In this document: positions 38,395 to 47,278 of the stretch, one piece after another | Layout of the letters: each line of letters starts with the position of its first letter | How positions within the stretch are numbered: position 1 is the first letter of the stretch | Origin: Candidatus Methanoxibalbensis ujae | GTDB lineage: Archaea; Halobacteriota; Syntropharchaeia; Alkanophagales; Methanospirareceae | Assembly (NCBI GenBank): GCA_026134085.1 | Contig: JAOQIN010000006.1 | Span: 1-64,000, forward strand | Reading direction: 5' to 3' | DNA length: 64,000 bases | Notes under the pieces: model-generated | Seen by the model: the letters and a program-made list of their open reading frames with translations, nothing else | Databases searched by the model: none | Told to the model about the DNA's origin: nothing | Position numbers and translations under genes: made by a program

Positions 38395-39597
38395 ATGAAC
38401 AGACATTTGAAAATAAAAGGAACAATGAGAAAGATGGGCGCGGAGTGTGAAGTGCTGAGCATACTGAGGAAGCATGGCGTGGACACTGTTGCTGTGTTGC
38501 CTTGCGACAGGATAAGGCGCCTGATCTGGCTTTTGGAGCGTGATGAATCATTTGACAAGATACATCTGCTCAAGGAGGAGGATGGTGTTGGCGTCTGTGC
38601 GGGCATTTCGCTATGCGGCGGTCGTCCTGCGATGCTTATACAGAGCTCAGGTCTTGGGAACGCGTTCAACGCGATTCTATCGCTTTCAATGTTTTATGGT
38701 CTGCCGCTTCCCGTGATTGCGAGTTGGCGGGGTATTTATAAGGAGAAGATACCTGCGCAGATTCCATTCAACGAAAATCTGCCTGCAGTGCTTGATGCTT
38801 TTAAAATACCTTTCCGCGTGATGAGGCATGCAGAGGACATTGAGATGCTTGATGAGGTTTTAAATTACTCCTTTGATCATGAAGTTCCGTTTGTTTTGTT
38901 GATATCTCCGGAGTTTTGGGAGCAAAGCAATGAATTGGAGCAAAATGCTGAGCAGGATTATTTTTCTGCTCGTCCATCTCAAAGAAAATGGAAGCGCGTG
39001 CTTATCCCTCAGCGAGATGAGTTTGTGAAGCCGGAGATGACGAGGTATGATGCGATAAGGATAATCGCGTCTTTTTTGAGCGATGAGGTCGTCGTCTCAA
39101 ACATAGGTGTGCCCTCAAAGGAGCTGTTCGCCTCCCGTGACCGTGCGCTGAATTTCTACATGCTCGGCTCTTACAGTCAGGTTTCATGCATAGGTCTCGG
39201 AATCTCGCTCAGAACGAGGAGAGATGTGTTCGTCCTTGAGGGAGATGGCAGCATGCTCGCAACAAGCATATATCCGGTGATCGCAGAGAAAAATCCGGAT
39301 AACCTCACGATTTTCTGCCTTGACAACGGCACATTCGGCAGCACAGGAGACCAGCCGACGCATGCTCTCTCCGTAGTTGACCTTGAGATCGTGGCAAGAG
39401 GTTTTGGCATTGAAAACACAAAAAAAGTGAAGAGCGCTTCAGAGCTCACCCGGGTTATGGAGACAATTCACAGCGAAAAAGGCGCTAAATTCGTTCATAT
39501 TGTTTTGAAACCGGGTAATGCAGATGTGAAAAACATACCTCTCAAGCACTATGAGATCAAAGAGAGGTTCAAAGCAGCGGTGAAGGGGGAAAAATAG
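38395..39597 (+). CDS. comDE: Sulfopyruvate decarboxylase, ComD and ComE regions in one ORF
   Basis: N-terminal 'VAVLPCDRIRRLIWLLE...HLLKEEDGVGVCAGISLCGGRPAMLIQSSGLGNAFNAI'; C-terminal TPP site 'LEGDGSMLATSIYPVIAEKNPDNLTIFCLDNGTFGSTGDQPT'. Confidence 0.88.
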   Translation: MNRHLKIKGTMRKMGAECEVLSILRKHGVDTVAVLPCDRIRRLIWLLERDESFDKIHLLKEEDGVGVCAGISLCGGRPAMLIQSSGLGNAFNAILSLSMFYGLPLPVIASWRGIYKEKIPAQIPFNENLPAVLDAFKIPFRVMRHAEDIEMLDEVLNYSFDHEVPFVLLISPEFWEQSNELEQNAEQDYFSARPSQRKWKRVLIPQRDEFVKPEMTRYDAIRIIASFLSDEVVVSNIGVPSKELFASRDRALNFYMLGSYSQVSCIGLGISLRTRRDVFVLEGDGSMLATSIYPVIAEKNPDNLTIFCLDNGTFGSTGDQPTHALSVVDLEIVARGFGIENTKKVKSASELTRVMETIHSEKGAKFVHIVLKPGNADVKNIPLKHYEIKERFKAAVKGEK

Positions 39598-39665
39598 AGT
39601 GTTGTCCTGTTTCATTTCCGTAAACGCCCGGATCCACTTCTCACGGAGCTTCCTTTCACTGTAAC

Positions 39666-39768
39666 CGCAGCGGATGCGGCGGATGCAGCGAATGCAGCGA
39701 ATGCAGTGGATGCAGTGGATGCAGTGGATGTAGTGGATGCAGTGGATGCAGCGAATGCAGCGGATGTC
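39666..39768. repeat. 9-bp minisatellite (gcagYggat / gcagcgaat)
   Basis: About eleven contiguous 9-mers. Confidence 0.92.
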
Positions 39769-39838
39769 ACAGCAGTGTGTGAGGGGAGCAGTGTGTGAGG
39801 GGAAGTTTAATGTTATGCAGACACATTTCTTGAAGTAA

Positions 39839-40120
39839 ATGAAGATGCCAAACCGCGTTCGGACATATTGCCCGTTCTGTGGCAGGCACACCATACATGA
39901 TGTGGAGCGCGTGCGGAGGGGCAGACCTTCATCGCTGAAATGGATCGTCAGACAGAAAAAAAGGAAGCCGGGCAGAGGTAACAAGGGGAAGTTCTCAAAG
40001 GTTCCGGGCGGTGACAAGCCAACTAAGAAAGTATTTCTGCGATTCAAATGCACTGAATGTCGAAAAAAGCATCAGGGAGAGGGTTTCAGGGTTTCACGAT
40101 TTGAGCTTGTGGAGCATTAG
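39839..40120 (+). CDS. rpl44e: 50S ribosomal protein L44e
   Basis: 'MPNRVRTYCPFCGRHTIHDVERVRRG...LRFKCTECRKKH'. Confidence 0.96.
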   Translation: MKMPNRVRTYCPFCGRHTIHDVERVRRGRPSSLKWIVRQKKRKPGRGNKGKFSKVPGGDKPTKKVFLRFKCTECRKKHQGEGFRVSRFELVEH

Positions 40121-40158
40121 GCGGTGAAGTTTTATTCCTTCTCAATCCATATTCAGAT

Positions 40159-40347
40159 ATGATGAGAGCGCTGAGAAGAGAGACGAGGAGCAGGTTCTTG
40201 AGTGTGCGCTGCAGGGATTGCGGCAACAAGCAGATCATATTCAGTCATGCATCAACCATCGTGCGCTGTATTGTGTGTGGAAGCACGATAGCAAGACCTT
40301 CAGGGGGTAAAGCGATTATAAACGGCGAGATAGAGGAGATTCTTTGA
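40159..40347 (+). CDS. rps27e: 30S ribosomal protein S27e
   Basis: 'FLSVRCRDCGNKQIIFSHASTIVRCIVCGSTIARPSGGKA'. Confidence 0.95.
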   Translation: MMRALRRETRSRFLSVRCRDCGNKQIIFSHASTIVRCIVCGSTIARPSGGKAIINGEIEEIL

Positions 40348-40374
40348 GCTGAATCCGCCTTTGCATTTGCCTGA

Positions 40375-41214
40375 ATGTGGGAAAGGAGGATGAAAATGGA
40401 TGAGAGAAAGCGGGAGTGGCCTGAGAAGGGGGATCTTGTGATATGCACCGTGAAGAATGTTCAGAACTTCGGCGCTTTCGTCTCGCTTGACGAGTATGAT
40501 GGAAAGGAGGGCCTGATTCACATATCGGAGATCGCACATGGCTGGGTCAGAAACATCAGGGAGTTCATCCGTGAAGGGCAGCGAGTTGTGTGCAAGGTGC
40601 TTCATGTGGATGCGAGAAGGGGACATATAGACCTGTCACTCAGGCGAGTCGGTGAGGAGGAGAAGCGCAGGAAGATAAGAGAATGGAAGGATGAGGCTGC
40701 AGCGAAGAAGTGGCTGTCTCTCGCGGCATCTCAATCTGGAATGCAGGAGGAAGAGGTGAAACGCATAGAGGAATGCATGAAAGCCACATACGGGAGTCTG
40801 CGAGAGGCATTTGAGGAGATAGTCAGAGGAGGAAAGGAAGTCCTTCACAGGATGAACATAGCTGAGGAGCATGTAAATGCGATATATGATGTGGCAGTCG
40901 CAAATGTGAAGCTGCCATCAGTCAGGATAAGCGGGTTCGTTGAGCTGAGGTGCACGAAGCCGGACGGCATAGAAATACTGAAGGAGGCGCTGATAAGTGC
41001 TGAAAAAACTGTCAGCACAAAGTATGAAGATGTAAATGCTGAATGCATCTATGTCGGTGCGCCGAGATATGAAATACGGATAACTGCTCCAGATTACAAA
41101 AAAGCGGAGAGCGCACTCAGAGATGCTGCAAAAAAAGCAATAGAAATCATAAAACAGAACAACGGCGAGGGTGAATTCTTCAGAACAGCTGATGGTAAAT
41201 CAACAAGGGCTTAG
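40375..41214 (+). CDS. eif2a: Translation initiation factor aIF2 subunit alpha
   Basis: S1 domain 'EKGDLVICTVKNVQNFGAFVSLDEYDGKEGLIHISEIAHGWVRNIREFIREGQRVVCKVLHVD'. Confidence 0.95.
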   Translation: MWERRMKMDERKREWPEKGDLVICTVKNVQNFGAFVSLDEYDGKEGLIHISEIAHGWVRNIREFIREGQRVVCKVLHVDARRGHIDLSLRRVGEEEKRRKIREWKDEAAAKKWLSLAASQSGMQEEEVKRIEECMKATYGSLREAFEEIVRGGKEVLHRMNIAEEHVNAIYDVAVANVKLPSVRISGFVELRCTKPDGIEILKEALISAEKTVSTKYEDVNAECIYVGAPRYEIRITAPDYKKAESALRDAAKKAIEIIKQNNGEGEFFRTADGKSTRA

Positions 41215-41722
41215 CAGGGGGATTGCTTTTGATGGCATAATCCTCGTGAAGCTATCACTTCACTGTGCTGAGCTCACAGAGATCCATAAGTAGCTTTCTT
41301 CTTTTCTTTATCTCTCTCTCACTCTCTCATTCACACACTCACCGGATTTCCATTTCCGTTTTGGTCTCCGGTAACTTCAATCAATGCCATGAGCTTTCAA
41401 AAGCTGCGTCATGCTGAACCGGAACTGTGGATGTTGGGCTTGCTTTTATTTGATTTTGTGATTTTCCTTTCAATCAACGGGAATCAATCATTGGCATCGT
41501 TTCAGGATTTATATGGCGGATTTGGATTGGAATATTTGGCAATGGAGAGGACATCGTTACAACAGCTGAGGAACAGCAAGATAATGAGCGTCCTTTCCTC
41601 TTTGAGAGAGGAAACAGATTGAGCTTTAATTTGTGAGAGTGTGAACATTGCATGGGAGCCGTGTGCTCATTTCCATTTTTCCATTTTCACGCGCCAATGG
41701 CTGAGCGCAGCGAGTCACAGCG

Positions 41723-41800
41723 CGCTGTCTTTCGTTTGGCGTTGGGCTTATGCCAGACAGCGAATGCCCATGCCAGACAGCGAATGCCTATGCCAGACAG
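41723..41800. repeat. 20-bp direct repeats (atgccagacagcgaatgccY) with upstream complementary arm cgctgtct
   Basis: Repeats start at 41750, 41770 and 41790 (partial); CGCTGTCT at 41723-41730 is complementary to AGACAGCG in the repeats. Confidence 0.88.
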
Positions 41801-41921
41801 CATAAGAGATAAAAATGGGTGAGGAGAGTAGAGCGATTGTCGGGCGATTGAGAACGATTGATCAGTGTGAACGATTGTATGAGCGATTGTTTAATATATA
41901 AAAAGAGGAGAAGTGTGAGAC

Positions 41922-42614
41922 ATGTTGAGTGTTTTGACAGATCCAAATGATTTTTTCGAGAGGCGAATGGAGAGAGAGGAGCGTTTGGGAATTCCAGCGT
42001 TCATTGTTCTGCTGGGTGGTGCGCTGGGCGGTGTCAGCACATTTCTGATAATGAGTGTGCTTGTGGAAAGTTTGAGCGAGATTCAGGCGATGTCTGAGGT
42101 GGCATATGGTGCATTCGTGTCCGTGATGACATATGGCTCGCTTTTCTCAGCAGTGATTATTTCTCTCATCATGTGGCTTGTTGTCGCTGCTGTTTTTTAT
42201 GGAATTTCCGCGATTTTCGGAGGAAAAGGCTCTTTCAAGCGCATGCTTGAGTTCGTAGGCTACGGATGTATCCCCATGATATTTGGAGGAATCGTCGCAA
42301 TTGCAGTCACCCTCCAGCTTGTTCAGACGCTCACACCTCCTCAAATTCCCGCAGGAGCCTCCCCTGAGGAACTCTCTCAAATCATTCAGGAATGGTCCAT
42401 TGATGTGGCGAGGCAGCCTCTCTCTCAGCTTTCCTCCGCTCTGAGCATAATCTTCACGATATGGTGTGCGAACATATGGATTTTCGCGGTCAAGCACGCT
42501 CGTGGCATAACGACAAAAAATGCACTGCTCACAGTCGGAATTCCTGTAGGCGCTTACATCGCTTATGCTCTCTGGCAACTGTTGGGAGTGCTCGTGTCAG
42601 CAAGCGCATTATAA
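41922..42614 (+). CDS. Yip1-domain membrane protein
   Basis: N-terminal 'LTDPNDFFERRMEREERLGIPAFIVLLGGALGGVSTFLIM', 'KRMLEFVGYGCIPMIFGGIVAIAVTL'. Confidence 0.72.
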   Translation: MLSVLTDPNDFFERRMEREERLGIPAFIVLLGGALGGVSTFLIMSVLVESLSEIQAMSEVAYGAFVSVMTYGSLFSAVIISLIMWLVVAAVFYGISAIFGGKGSFKRMLEFVGYGCIPMIFGGIVAIAVTLQLVQTLTPPQIPAGASPEELSQIIQEWSIDVARQPLSQLSSALSIIFTIWCANIWIFAVKHARGITTKNALLTVGIPVGAYIAYALWQLLGVLVSASAL

Positions 42615-43834
42615 TGAGAGACATGACTGTGGGAGGAATGGTGGGAGGGAGGCATATGAGATTTGGTTTTTTTATCTTTTGTTTTGTGATTTTGATTTTT
42701 TGTTTTGTGATTCTCAGCTCGGCTGAAGGTTTTTCCGCTTCTGAGGAGGAAGCACATTTGCTTTCTGTCGTCTCGTGCGAGATGCACCCCGCGGTCTTCA
42801 TGCCCCGTGATGTCGGAACAATCACAGTCACGCTCGCTGCTGCTGGAGAGGCTGCGGGGGAGGGTGGTGTCGAAATAGAATCCGTGTATCTGTTGGGAAG
42901 AGATGTGAAAGTGCTGAGCGGACCTTATCTCAACATAGGCAGAATCGCTCCGGGCGAGTGCATGAACATCACATTCACAGTCAGAGCACCTTTCAATGAT
43001 GGCATTTACTACCCGAAGCTTCTCATTGAGACGGGAAGCGGCGATGTTCTCAGATATTCATTCCCCTTCCGTGTGGATGGTGCTGCGGTGCGCATGGCAG
43101 TTGCGGACATTCCCGAGGATATCATAATCAATGAGCGCACATCATTGAAGATTGCAGTCGGCAATGAGCGCCCCAACAGCGTCAGAGGCGTGATGATAAA
43201 AGCAGAAATCACGAAAGGCAGCGGCGAGGTGGTGCCATCTGAAATGTTCATAGGCACACTCGCACCCGACGACAGGAAAACCCTCTCCCTGAATTTCACC
43301 CCTCTCACGGAAGGAGCACACACACTTCTCCTCACACTCTCCTTCAAGAACGGCATGAACACGCACACATCAACACTGAGCGTTCATCTGAATGTCTCCT
43401 CCCAAAATAAGCGCCCTGATATAATCATTTCAGGCATTGAGTATGAGTCCGATCACAACACTCTCAGGATCACAGGCGACATAAGCAACGCAGGACTTTC
43501 AGCGGCGAGGGGAGTTGTCGTGCGTGTGGGCGATGGGGAGGGATTTGAGGCTGTTTATCCATATCCCTCCTACTTTGTTGGCTCGCTGAATCCTGATGAC
43601 TTCAGCAGTTTTGAGCTCAATGTCCGCGTTTTTAAAAATAAAACAACAATTCCAATAGAGATAGAGTTCAAGGATGAGGATGGAAACACATTCAGAAGGA
43701 CGGAATATGTGCGAATAAATGGTTCAGAGACGCAGAAACCATCAGCAGAAACTTCCCCCATTCTCAGTGTCGTCCTGCTTATCGCAGTTTTTGTGGTTGT
43801 GATATCCATTATATACTCGTGGAGGAAGCGGTGA
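42614..43834 (+). CDS. Secreted/membrane-anchored protein with CARDB/NEW3-like repeats
   Basis: Signal segment, Ig-like beta repeats ('DIIISGIEYESDHNTLRITGDISNAGLSAARGVVVRV'), C-terminal TM and RKR; start overlaps the upstream stop (TAATG). Confidence 0.75.
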   Translation: MRDMTVGGMVGGRHMRFGFFIFCFVILIFCFVILSSAEGFSASEEEAHLLSVVSCEMHPAVFMPRDVGTITVTLAAAGEAAGEGGVEIESVYLLGRDVKVLSGPYLNIGRIAPGECMNITFTVRAPFNDGIYYPKLLIETGSGDVLRYSFPFRVDGAAVRMAVADIPEDIIINERTSLKIAVGNERPNSVRGVMIKAEITKGSGEVVPSEMFIGTLAPDDRKTLSLNFTPLTEGAHTLLLTLSFKNGMNTHTSTLSVHLNVSSQNKRPDIIISGIEYESDHNTLRITGDISNAGLSAARGVVVRVGDGEGFEAVYPYPSYFVGSLNPDDFSSFELNVRVFKNKTTIPIEIEFKDEDGNTFRRTEYVRINGSETQKPSAETSPILSVVLLIAVFVVVISIIYSWRKR

Positions 43835-43835
43835 A

Positions 43836-44549
43836 ATGCGCAATAAGTATGCGGTTCGCCTGGATAATGTCACAAAAATATACAGGATGGGCAGAGGAAG
43901 CGTGAAGGCGCTTGACAGCGTGAGCTTGAGTTTTCTCACAGGCGATTTCGTGTCCATAATGGGCCCTTCAGGCTCCGGAAAATCAACACTGCTCAATATC
44001 ATAGGATGTCTGGACATTCCCACAAGCGGAGAAGTCTATATTGCCGGAGAAAATGTGAGCAAACTTGGCGAAAAAGAGCGAACAAAGATAAGAAGGGATA
44101 AAATAGGTTTTGTCTTTCAGCACTTCAACCTTATTCCCACGCTCACAGCACTTGAAAACATTGCATTTCCCATGCTGCTGCGCGGAGAACACAGATATGA
44201 GGAGCGGAGCAGGGAGCTTCTGAGAGCAGTTGGGCTCGATGAAGAGCTGGGAGAGCATAAGCCTGCGGAGCTGAGCGGAGGAGAGCAGCAGAGAGTTGCG
44301 ATAGCCCGTGCGCTTGCGAATGATCCTGAAATTATACTCGCAGATGAGCCAACGGGAAATCTCGACACGAAGACGAGCATGGAAATCATGGAACTCCTCG
44401 CAGCGCTGAACAGGAGGGGAAAGACAGTAGTCGTGGTTACGCATGACCCACTCGTTGCTGAATTCACAAAGAGAACATTGCGCATGCTTGATGGCAGAAT
44501 CCTCACAGACATCACGGACATCACAGACAGAATCACCGCAGCACGCTGA
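43836..44549 (+). CDS. MacB/LolD-type ABC transporter ATP-binding protein
   Basis: 'MGPSGSGKSTLLNIIGCLDIPTSG', signature 'LSGGEQQRVAIARALANDPEIILADEPTGNLD'. Confidence 0.95.
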   Translation: MRNKYAVRLDNVTKIYRMGRGSVKALDSVSLSFLTGDFVSIMGPSGSGKSTLLNIIGCLDIPTSGEVYIAGENVSKLGEKERTKIRRDKIGFVFQHFNLIPTLTALENIAFPMLLRGEHRYEERSRELLRAVGLDEELGEHKPAELSGGEQQRVAIARALANDPEIILADEPTGNLDTKTSMEIMELLAALNRRGKTVVVVTHDPLVAEFTKRTLRMLDGRILTDITDITDRITAAR

Positions 44550-44562
44550 TATATGCGTGGAA

Positions 44563-45699
44563 ATGAGAGCGGTTTTCCTGCGTTTCGCCATTCGCAACCT
44601 TGCCAGGCACAAATTGCGCTCTTCTCTCGCAGTTGTCGGTATTGTAATTGGCGTCCTTGCAATTTCATCGCTCGGCATCTTCGGGAACAGCATAAAACTT
44701 TCTTTCTCAGAGGCATTTTCAGCAGTTGGAAACGAGCTGGTCATATATCCGCGGAGTGAAAGCATGATTTCAGAGAAAATTCTGCGAGAAGTTGAGCGGG
44801 CAGCAGGTGCGGGAAGCGATGTCATACCTTTAAGACAGAAATATGTGCGAATCAATGATGTGCGAATCAATGGGCGAGTCGCTTTTTACGGGTTGAGATG
44901 CGAAGACATACCGTTGCTCGTCGATATAGAGAGAGGACGTGCTCCAAAACGAAGCGCTTCTGAGTGTCTTATAGGCGCAAAACTCGCATCAGACCACGAC
45001 ATGAAAGTTGGAAATCGCATGCATGCAGAAACATATGAGCTCAGAATCACAGGTATCCTCAAAGAGCGAGGAATAGGCTTTGATATAAATCCAGATGAGG
45101 CTGTTATCATTGATATGAAAACATTTGAGCGCATGTTCAACATTTCAAAATACAATTATCTCATAGTGCGCGTTGATAGCATTGAAAATGTTGAAAAAGT
45201 CAAGGAATCTATTGAAAAAAGGCTGAATAAGAGAGAGGAAAAAGTATCAGTGCTTGATTTAAGACGTTTAATGGAGACTTTTGAAGAAGCATTTGCAAAA
45301 ATATCAGTATTTCTGCTTGGAATTGGTGCTATTTCGCTTGTTGTAGCTGGTGTAAGCATTCTTAATGTGATGACCATGTCTGTTGTTGAGCGGACCAAGG
45401 AGATAGGCATCATGAGGGCGATAGGCACTTCTCGTATCGGGGTCATGTGTATGTTTCTCTACGAATCATTACTTCTTGGTCTTGCGGGCAGTGCGATCGG
45501 TGGCGTCCTGAGCTTCGGCGGCGGCTTCCTCATTCTCTCCTTCTGGATGCAGAAGACTTCATATCTTCTCGCTCCTTCTTCCATTTTGTGCATAATCTTC
45601 GGAATCTCTTTCGGCATCGCAACAAGTGTCCTCTCAGGTCTCTATCCCGCATGGAGGGCGTCAATGCTCAGTCCCATAGATGCGTTGAAATATGAGTGA
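44563..45699 (+). CDS. MacB/FtsX-type ABC transporter permease
   Basis: 'FAIRNLARHKLRSSLAVVGIVIGVLAI', 'VVERTKEIGIMRAIGTSR', 'GLYPAWRASMLSPIDALKYE'. Confidence 0.92.
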   Translation: MRAVFLRFAIRNLARHKLRSSLAVVGIVIGVLAISSLGIFGNSIKLSFSEAFSAVGNELVIYPRSESMISEKILREVERAAGAGSDVIPLRQKYVRINDVRINGRVAFYGLRCEDIPLLVDIERGRAPKRSASECLIGAKLASDHDMKVGNRMHAETYELRITGILKERGIGFDINPDEAVIIDMKTFERMFNISKYNYLIVRVDSIENVEKVKESIEKRLNKREEKVSVLDLRRLMETFEEAFAKISVFLLGIGAISLVVAGVSILNVMTMSVVERTKEIGIMRAIGTSRIGVMCMFLYESLLLGLAGSAIGGVLSFGGGFLILSFWMQKTSYLLAPSSILCIIFGISFGIATSVLSGLYPAWRASMLSPIDALKYE

Positions 45700-45735
45700 T
45701 TAGTGATGAGTGTTCTGGAGAACTGAGGATGAACT

Positions 45736-46698
45736 ATGCTGACGGAAGTAATGCTTGTCCTGATATCAATGATTGCGCTATGGCTCGGCGCGAGGCTGAC
45801 TGTTGACAATGCATCCCGCATCGCAAAATCAATGGGCATATCAGAGGTCATAATAGGGCTCACGGTCGTCGCGTTTGGAACATCGGCACCTGAATTCGCC
45901 GTCAGCATAGGAGCGGCTCTGAAGGGATACTCCTCCATATCCGTTGCGAACATCGTTGGCTCAAACATATTCAATCTCGGATTCATACTTGGAGGCATTG
46001 CAGTCATCACACACATAAAAACAACGAGAGAAATGGTGTATCGCGATTGCATGTTTCTCGCAATCACGACATTACTCCTCTCTTTTTTCCTGTATGACCT
46101 TGAACTGTCGCAGATAGAAGGTGCATTCCTCTTCTTATTGCTCTTCCTGTATCTATGTTATCTTCTCAAAAAGAGGAAAGCGGAAGTGAGAGGATTGGAG
46201 GAAGTGGAGAATGATGAAGAAAGCAGCGCAGGTGATGGAAGTGATGACAGCATCGCTCAAATCACAGGAAGTGCAGCTCTGCTGATATGCGGTCTGTCAG
46301 CAGTTGTCACGGGCTCGCATTTCCTCGTTGAATCAGCACGCACGCTTGCAAGAGCGGCTGGAATCTCAGAATGGATAGTCGGCGTCACGATAGTTGCAGC
46401 AGGAACTTCAGCACCAGAATTCGTCACTTCGCTCGTCGCCGCATTGAAAGGACACCACGAAATTTCTGCTGGAACACTCATAGGAAGTGACATATTCAAC
46501 TGCGTGGGCGTTCTCGGTCTGGCAGGCATGATACGTCCGCTGATTGTTGTGCCTCACGCAAGGGTGAGTGTTTGCATGCTCTCGCTGATGGTGTTCCTCA
46601 TACTCGTGTTCATGCGAACTGGCTGGAAGCTCTCAAGAGCTGAGGGGGCGTTCCTGCTCTCAATCGCAATCATACGCTGGATATTTGATCTCACATGA
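45736..46698 (+). CDS. Na+/Ca2+ exchanger (CaCA/YrbG family)
   Basis: Two alpha repeats: 'GLTVVAFGTSAPEFAVSIGAALKG...NIVGSNIFNLGFILG' and 'GVTIVAAGTSAPEFVTSLVAALKG...TLIGSDIFNCVGVLG'. Confidence 0.95.
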   Translation: MLTEVMLVLISMIALWLGARLTVDNASRIAKSMGISEVIIGLTVVAFGTSAPEFAVSIGAALKGYSSISVANIVGSNIFNLGFILGGIAVITHIKTTREMVYRDCMFLAITTLLLSFFLYDLELSQIEGAFLFLLLFLYLCYLLKKRKAEVRGLEEVENDEESSAGDGSDDSIAQITGSAALLICGLSAVVTGSHFLVESARTLARAAGISEWIVGVTIVAAGTSAPEFVTSLVAALKGHHEISAGTLIGSDIFNCVGVLGLAGMIRPLIVVPHARVSVCMLSLMVFLILVFMRTGWKLSRAEGAFLLSIAIIRWIFDLT

Positions 46699-47278
46699 AA
46701 ATAGACATGAGTTGGAGAGCTGTTCACATGAAAACTCACAGACTCACAGACTCACGGGCATGTCCGAATAAGCATAAAACAAAATAAATAATTTTTATGG
46801 TGACGGTATAGAAAACTGATTGAGTTACTGAATGAATTTGACATTGAAAGGAATAAAATCATCCAGATGGTTTATCAGGGAATGCATTGACAGCCTATTC
46901 CTTAAGTGCCTGGTGTGAGGTTGAAGAAACCATTCTTGATAAAATAGAATATCGTTCATTAAATGAAAGCATTGGAGAAAGGAGCCTGGTTGAGTCTTCA
47001 GCTCTTTCAAACAGGGAGCCGAGATTTTTTGCTCCATAACAGTCAAGGAAGAGAGAGGAAGAGTTTGGAAGTTTGAGGAGCTATGGCTGGAACAGGTCCT
47101 GCAGGATGTTCGCTCAACATGGTGAGGTGGTGTTATCAGAACACGTCGGACTCACAAACACAAACACAAACCGCTTGACGGGGGGAGTGGTGAACCTCCC
47201 GATCGGTCAGAAAATTGACACTCAGGATGAAAATTGGCCCTCATCATTCTCCTTTCCGCGAGGCGATATGATGCTGTT

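Noticed and set aside
39439-40053. 204-aa minus-strand ORF with Cys/Ile/His-rich repeats (CIRCIHCIH...)
   Set aside because: Produced by reading the 9-bp minisatellite and antisense of rpl44e; not a metal-binding protein.
41389-41622. 77-aa ORF downstream of aIF2-alpha
   Set aside because: Short, no recognised domain, no clear ribosome-binding site; insufficient support.
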